Source of the DNA: Archivesica marissinica
Taxonomy: Eukaryota; Mollusca; Bivalvia; Venerida; Vesicomyidae
NCBI GenBank assembly: GCA_014843695.1
Contig: CM026387.1
Span: 67,662,718 to 67,726,717, forward strand
Direction of reading: 5' to 3'
Length of the DNA stretch: 64,000 bases
Of the stretch, positions 58,637 through 64,000 are shown piece by piece; position 1 is the first letter of the stretch, and the number at the start of each line of letters is the position of its first letter. Both the position numbers and the translations under genes were made by a program. The notes under the pieces were generated by a model. It saw only the letters and a list, made by a program, of their open reading frames with translations. It had not been told where the DNA came from and made no database searches.

Positions 58637-58850
58637 CGATTAGTCAGGATCCCGTGCTTCAAAACACCTGCTCCCAATCACTGAAGGTTCAAATCTCACT
58701 CGGGTGGCACATTCTTTCATTTGAGGAAGCAATCAATGTTGGCTTACAGAAGGTTGCTGGTTATAGCCGGGTACCTGACCATGCCTGAAATACTGCTTGA
58801 CCGGGCACCAGGAGTCTTCCTCCACCAATATCAGCTGTTGACAAATGACC
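58637..58850 (+). mobile_element. SINE-like repeat, family S6
   Basis: CCGATTAGTCAGGATCCCGTG, B-box-like GGTTCAAATC, then GAAGGTTGCTGGTTATAGCC and GGGCACCAGGAGTCTTCC. The body resembles 62885-63085 in opposite orientation. Confidence 0.6.
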
Positions 58851-58966
58851 TAATCTGTTGGTGCAACTTCTATACTCCAATATATAACTGATAATAATAA
58901 TCCCATATGTATCTGAACATAGTGCTTCTAATTAGTAACTATTTCAATTTGGTAACAGCTAGTTTA

Positions 58967-59127
58967 GTTTATACTAATATTTTTTAGCTCGATTGCGAAA
59001 AAAGTTCTTACAACTTATATTAATCACTCTCGAGACCTCATTCCTGATGGAATCCATCGCCACGAGGGAGAGAGAAGAGGCAAGTGGAATTTAAATGCCT
59101 TGCCTAAGGGCACAATCTTAACGGCTC
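58967..59127 (-). mobile_element. SINE family S5, head lost at array start
   Basis: Tail and body up to GGGCACAATCTTAACGGCTC, where the 37-bp array takes over. Confidence 0.82.
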
Positions 59128-59134
59128 TTGAAAG

Positions 59135-60112
59135 TAGTTATAGTATAATGTAGATACACCGTACCATAGAGTAGTTATAGAATAGTGTAGATACACAATA
59201 CCATAGAGTAGCTATAGAATAATGTAGATACACCGTAACATAGAGTAGTTATAGAATAATGTAGATACACCATACCACAGAGTAGTTATAGAATGGTGTA
59301 GATACACCGTAACATAGAGTAGTTATAGTATAATGTAGATACACCATACCATAGAGTAATTATAGTATAATGTAGATACACCATACCATAGAGTAGTTAT
59401 AGAATAATGTAGATACACCGTACCACAGAGTAGTTATAGAATGGTGTAGATACACCGTACCACAGAGTAGTTATAGAATGGTGTAGATACACCATACCAC
59501 AGAGTAGTTATAGAATGGTGTAGATACACCGTACCACAGAGTAGTTATAGAATGGTGTAGATACACCATACCACAGAGTAATTATAGAATAATGTAGATA
59601 CACCGTACCATAGAGTAGTTATAGAATGGTGTAGATACACCATACCATAGAGTAATTATAGAATGGTGTAGATACACCGTACCATAGAGTAATTATAGAA
59701 TAATGTAGATACACCGTACCACAGAGTAGTTATAGAATGGTGTAGATACACAATACTGTAGAGTAGTTATAGAATAATGTAGATACACCGTACCACAGAG
59801 TAGTTATAGAATGGTGTAGATACACAATACTGTAGAGTAGTTATAGAATAATGTAGATACACCATACTGTAGAGTAGTTATAGAATGGTGTAGATACACC
59901 GTACCATAGAGTAGTTATAGAATAATGTAGATACACCGTACCACAGAGTAGTTATAGAATAATGTAGATACACCGTACCACAGAGTAGTTATAGAATAAT
60001 ATAGATACACCATAACATAGAGTAGTTATAGAATAGTGTAGATACACCGTACCATAGAGTAGTTATAGAATGGTGTAGATACACCATACCATAGAGTAGT
60101 TATAGAATAATG
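59135..60112. repeat. Tandem array, 37-bp unit, about 26 copies
   Basis: Unit GAGTAGTTATAGAATAATGT plus AGATACACCGTACCA(T/C)A, with AATAATG/AATGGTG and CCGTA/CCATA variants mixed. Confidence 0.97.
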
Positions 60113-62640
60113 TAGATAACAACATACCACACATACAGATATACCATGACATAGATAAGTTATATACTGATAGATACAACGTACCACATATACAGATACA
60201 CCATGACATAGATAAGTTATATACTGATAGATACAACATACCACATATACAGATACACCATGACATAGATAGGTTATATACTGATAGATACAACGTACCA
60301 CGCATACAGATACACCATGACATAGATAAGTTATATACTGATAGATACAACGTACCACGCATACAGATACACCATGACATAGATAGGTTATATACTGATA
60401 GATACAACGTACCACATATACAGATACACCATGACATAGATAGGTTATATACTGATAGATACAACGTACCACGCATACAGATACACCATGACATAGATAA
60501 GTTATATACTGATAGATACAACGTACCACGCATACAGATACACCATGACATAGATAGGTTATATACTGATAGATACAACGTACCATGCATACAGATACAC
60601 CATGACATAGATAAGTTATATACTGATAGATACAACGTACCACATATACAGATACACCATGACATAGATAGGTTATATACTGATAGATACAACGTACCAC
60701 GCATACAGATACACCATGACATAGATAAGTTATATACTGATAGATACAACATACCACGCATACAGATACACCATGACATAGATAAGTTATATACTGATAG
60801 ATACAACATACCACATATACAGATACACCATGACATAGATAAGTTATATACTGTTATATACAACATACCACATATACAGATACACCATGACATAGATAAG
60901 TTATATACTGTTATATACAACATACCACATATACAGATACACCATGACATAGATAAGTTATATACTGTTATATACAACATACCACATATACAGATACACC
61001 ATGACATAGATAAGTTATATACTGTTATATACAACATACCACATATACAGATACACCATGACATAGATAAGTTATATACTGTTATATACAACATACCACA
61101 TATACAGATACACCATGACATAGATAAGTTATATACTGTTATATACAACATACCACATATACAGATACACCATGACATAGATAAGTTATATACTGTTATA
61201 TACAACATACCACATATACAGATACACCATGACATAGATAAGTTATATACTGTTATATACAACATACCACATATACAGATACACCATGACATAGATAAGT
61301 TATATACTGTTATATACAACATACCACATATACAGATACACCATGACATAGATAAGTTATATACTGTTATATACAACATACCACATATACAGATACACCA
61401 TGACATAGATAGGTTATATACTGATAGATACAACGTACCACGCATACAGATACACCATGACATAGATAGGTTATATACTGATAGATACAACGTACCACAT
61501 ATACAGATACACCATGACATAGATAAGTTATATACTGATAGATACAACATACCACATATACAGATACACCATGACATAGATAGGTTATATACTGATAGAT
61601 ACAACGTACCACGCATACAGATACACCATGACATAGATAAGTTATATACTGATAGATACAACGTACCACATATACAGATACACCATGACATAGATAAGTT
61701 ATATACTGATAGATACAACATACCACGCATACAGATACACCATGACATAGATAAGTTATATACTGTTATATACAACATACCACATATACAGATACACCAT
61801 GACATAGATAAGTTATATACTGTTATATACAACATACCACATATACAGATACACCATGACATAGATAGGTTATATACTGATAGATACAACGTACCACACA
61901 TACAGATACACCATGACATAGATAGGTTATATACTGATAGATACAACATACCACGCATACAGATACACCATGACATAGATAGGTTATATACTGATAGATA
62001 CAACATACCACATATACAGATACACCATGACATAGATAAGTTATATACTGATAGATACAACATACCACATATACAGATACACCATGACATAGATAAGTTA
62101 TATACTGATAGATACAACATACCACATATACAGATACACCATGACATAGATAGGTTATATACTGATAGATACAACGTACCACATATACAGATACACCATG
62201 ACATAGATAAGTTATATACTGTTATATACAACATACCACATATACAGATACACCATGACATAGATAGGTTATATACTGTTATATACAACATACCACGCAT
62301 ACAGATACACCATGACATAGATAGGTTATATACTGTTATATACAACATACCACATATACAGATACACCATGACATAGATAAGTTATATACTGTTATATAC
62401 AACATACCACATATACAGATACACCATGACATAGATAAGTTATATACTGATAGATACAACATACCACGCATACAGATACACCATGACATAGATAAGTTAT
62501 ATACTGTTATATACAACATACCACATATACAGATACACCATGACATAGATAGGTTATATACTGATAGATACAACGTACCACATATACAGATACACCATGA
62601 CATAGATAAGTTATATACTGTTAGACAACATACCACATAT
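60113..62640. repeat. Tandem array, 57-bp unit, about 44 copies, touching the hexokinase 5' splice site
   Basis: Unit contains ACAGATACACCATGACATAG and AAGTTATATACTG with GATAGATACAAC or TTATATACAAC ends. In the sense (minus) direction each unit carries ATATGTG|GTATGTT or ATGCGTG|GTACGTT, the same words as the exon end and donor at 62634/62633. Ten near-identical units lie at 60841-61390. A minus frame of 857 codons is a repeat artefact. Confidence 0.97.
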
Positions 62641-62733
62641 GAGTCCTACTGAACAACGGCGGTCTATAAATGCTCCAGATATCAACGTTCCGATTGTGTC
62701 GTTCAGAATGGCGCAGCATTTAATGTTCATATC
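62634..62733 (-). CDS. HK: Hexokinase exon (catalytic NDT block)
   Basis: A 100-bp minus-strand exon with acceptor TATTTTCATTAG, ending at ATATGTG before donor GTATGTTG. It is phase 0 in and phase 1 out. It reads DMNIKCCAILNDTIGTLI, then a variable stretch, then CSVGLIC plus the first base of a Gly codon. It matches the family block VVAVVNDTVGTMM...CEVGLIVG, where the Asp of NDT is the catalytic base. The junction with the next exon regenerates GTGTN. Vertebrate hexokinase genes have an exon with the same two boundaries. The donor sits directly on the edge of a 57-bp tandem array whose unit repeats the exon end and the donor. Confidence 0.93.
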
Positions 62734-63467
62734 CTAATGAAAATATAATGTAGCATATAAATTCAATGTATTGACGATTTTTGTTTGTTTTGCGGTTTTT
62801 GTTTCTTTTGCGTTTTTTGTTTGTTTTTCACTGTTTGTTTTGCGGTTTTTGCTTGTTTTGCGGTTTAACGTCGCACAAACATCCTACGTCACATGGTAAC
62901 TTTTCAGCTATTATTTGGTGGAAGAAGACCCCGGGTGCACCTCTGGGCAATATTTCAGGCATGGACAGGTAGAACCACCAACCTTCCACAAGCCAGATGG
63001 ATAGTTCTTCCCATGAAATTATTCGAGACCCCTTTCGGGATTCCAACCAGCAGCGGTGATGGGCAAGTGATTTGCAGTCAACAACCGTATATTTACCGTC
63101 GTTCTTTTCAATGGCACAAAGAAATTTGAATCTCTGCATAGGCCATATTTACGACTAACCAAGTACCGTAAGCTAGTAATTAGATTATCCTTGGAACAGC
63201 TCAAGCTGTAAGACGCTGCCCAATGCTGCGAATGTGCATGCCCGTAACTTTGAGTGCGCATGTCAGCTGCATATCATTAGTGAGGAAATTCATACGAAAA
63301 TAGATACAATCAGGACACGTTCGTTCATAGAATGAAATGCAATAGCGATGTAAATATTGTCTTATCAATCACTCATTCATATTAACGTTAAAGAAACATT
63401 ATTGACATATGTTGCCTAGCAACCTAATGATAACATTGTATTAAAAGCAGATAGTAATACAGCTTAC
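62734..63467. other. Hexokinase intron (734 bp)
   Basis: Contains a T/G-rich low-complexity stretch (62775-62865, TTTGTTTTGCGGTTTTTG) and a family S6 SINE-like repeat (62885-63085). Confidence 0.85.
62885..63085 (-). mobile_element. SINE-like repeat, family S6
   Basis: On minus it reads GGGTTGGAATCCC near the start, then GAAGGTTGGTGGTTCTACC and CCCAGAGGTGCACCCGGGG. This matches the body of 58637-58850. Confidence 0.6.
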
Positions 63468-63689
63468 CCCCTTTCTAATAATAGCTTTCTCCAACTGTTG
63501 AACAACATCACGTCCTATGACATCATTATCATGGAAATCCTTGGTCCATCCAATGAGATTTGCACTATTGAGTGCCTTATTCTCCACCGGAAATGAAAAT
63601 GTGAAGCCCAGTTCGATAGCATCTTTTGTGTTCAAGAGATTACATTCTGTTAGAAGACTATGTATCCCGTCTGCTATAAAATCAAAGAG
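63468..63689 (-). CDS. HK: Hexokinase exon (FTFSFP / WTK block)
   Basis: A 222-bp minus-strand exon (74 codons, phase 0 on both sides), with acceptor CACATTTTTCAG and donor GTAAGC. It starts LFDFIADGI, continues LGFTFSFPVENKAL, then LIGWTKDF, and ends VVQQLEKAIIRKG. In hexokinases LGFTFSFP(C) and L(I)xWTKGF form part of the sugar-binding small domain; the Ser of FSFP and the Thr-Lys of WTK contact glucose and are kept here. The enzyme phosphorylates hexoses at C6 with ATP, the entry step of glycolysis. In vertebrate genes this stretch is split in two exons, while here it is one. The usual Cys after FSFP is Val, so this is a divergent member. Earlier exons are beyond the right edge. Confidence 0.93.
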
Positions 63690-64000
63690 CTGAAAAATGT
63701 GAGAAACGATTCCTTTTAATATAAAGACAGGCACTAAATACACAGTCTGTACGCTAACAGTGTAGTATATATATAGCACAGGCATAGAACAATCTGTGTA
63801 AATCTAGGCTCAGTTGTGGTGGGGGCGGAGACACACGGCACCTTCCTTAATACATGTCCTCTTCCTTAATACATGTCCCCTCCTTACTTAATACATGTCC
63901 CCTCCTTCCTTAATACATGTCCCCTTCTTCCTTAATACATGTCCCCTTCTTCCTTAATACATGTCCCCTTCTTCCTTAATACATGTCCCCTTCTTCCTTA
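63690..64000. other. Hexokinase intron, upstream part, with array at window edge
   Basis: Minus-strand intron running off the right edge. About 145 single-copy bases, then the 21-bp array. Confidence 0.7.
63838..64000. repeat. Tandem array, about 21-bp unit, at least 8 copies, cut by window end
   Basis: Unit CTTCCTTAATACATGTCCCC with small length changes. Confidence 0.95.

Larger units (their letters stand above)
58442..62633. other. Hexokinase intron (4.2 kb), mostly tandem arrays
   Basis: Between exons 62634-62733 and 58362-58441. Contains a family S6 SINE (58637), a truncated S5 SINE (58967), a 37-bp array and a 57-bp array that reaches the 5' splice site. Confidence 0.85.

Noticed and set aside
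60063..62636. 857-codon minus-strand frame of 19-residue repeats
   Set aside because: The 57-bp unit (3 x 19) keeps frames open automatically, and the array is an intron between two clear hexokinase exons.
62828..63261. Minus-strand frames upstream of the hexokinase NDT exon
   Set aside because: They lie in a SINE-like repeat inside the 734-bp intron. The flanking exons splice in phase without them.

Overview
This is eukaryotic, intron-rich, AT-rich animal DNA. It has GT..AG introns, tRNA-derived SINEs, several families of short inverted-repeat DNA transposons (MITEs) and very many minisatellites. Together these suggest a lophotrochozoan, most likely a bivalve mollusc. That assignment is an inference, and I cannot name the species. 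There are no bacterial genes, operons or CRISPR arrays. The long open frames inside the arrays are repeat artefacts: several frames are open at once because the unit length is a multiple of three or the unit lacks stops.

Two real genes can be read, both on the minus strand. (1) The 5' part of an anoctamin (TMEM16) gene runs from about 39.1 kb leftwards and off the left edge. Seven exons (39001-39118, 22499-22563, 20711-20872, 19230-19325, 15158-15202, 1611-1759, 376-497) join with matching splice phases into about 252 codons. They cover the cytosolic N-terminus and dimerisation domain and stop before the first membrane segment. A possible alternative first exon lies at 30176-30230. (2) The middle of a hexokinase gene lies at the right. 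Exons 63468-63689, 62634-62733 and 58362-58441 join in phase and carry the FTFSFP, WTK, NDT and GTGTN blocks. Its 5' end is beyond the right edge. I could not find its 3' half between 58.3 and 39.1 kb.

The rest is mostly intron. Around half of the sequenced bases (about 30 kb) are tandem arrays with units of about 16-121 bp, and almost every large intron holds one or more. The largest are 15.2-18.9 kb (26-bp unit), 31.6-33.6 (32 bp), 34.5-37.3 (47 bp), 47.6-50.5 (30 bp), 51.5-55.8 (66 and 121 bp) and 60.1-62.6 (57 bp). Between them lie seven or more tRNA-SINE families and about a dozen MITEs, including piggyBac-like ones with TTAA ends and Tc1/mariner-like ones with TA ends.

Two runs of exactly 1000 N (25091-26090 and 50501-51500) are scaffold gaps inside arrays. 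The sequence on either side of the first gap is repeated almost exactly, which looks like an unmerged haplotype.

The most interesting point is the hexokinase array at 60.1-62.6 kb. It starts at the exon's 5' splice site, and its unit contains the last seven exon bases plus the donor, so the intron carries about 44 tandem copies of a splice-donor-like sequence.
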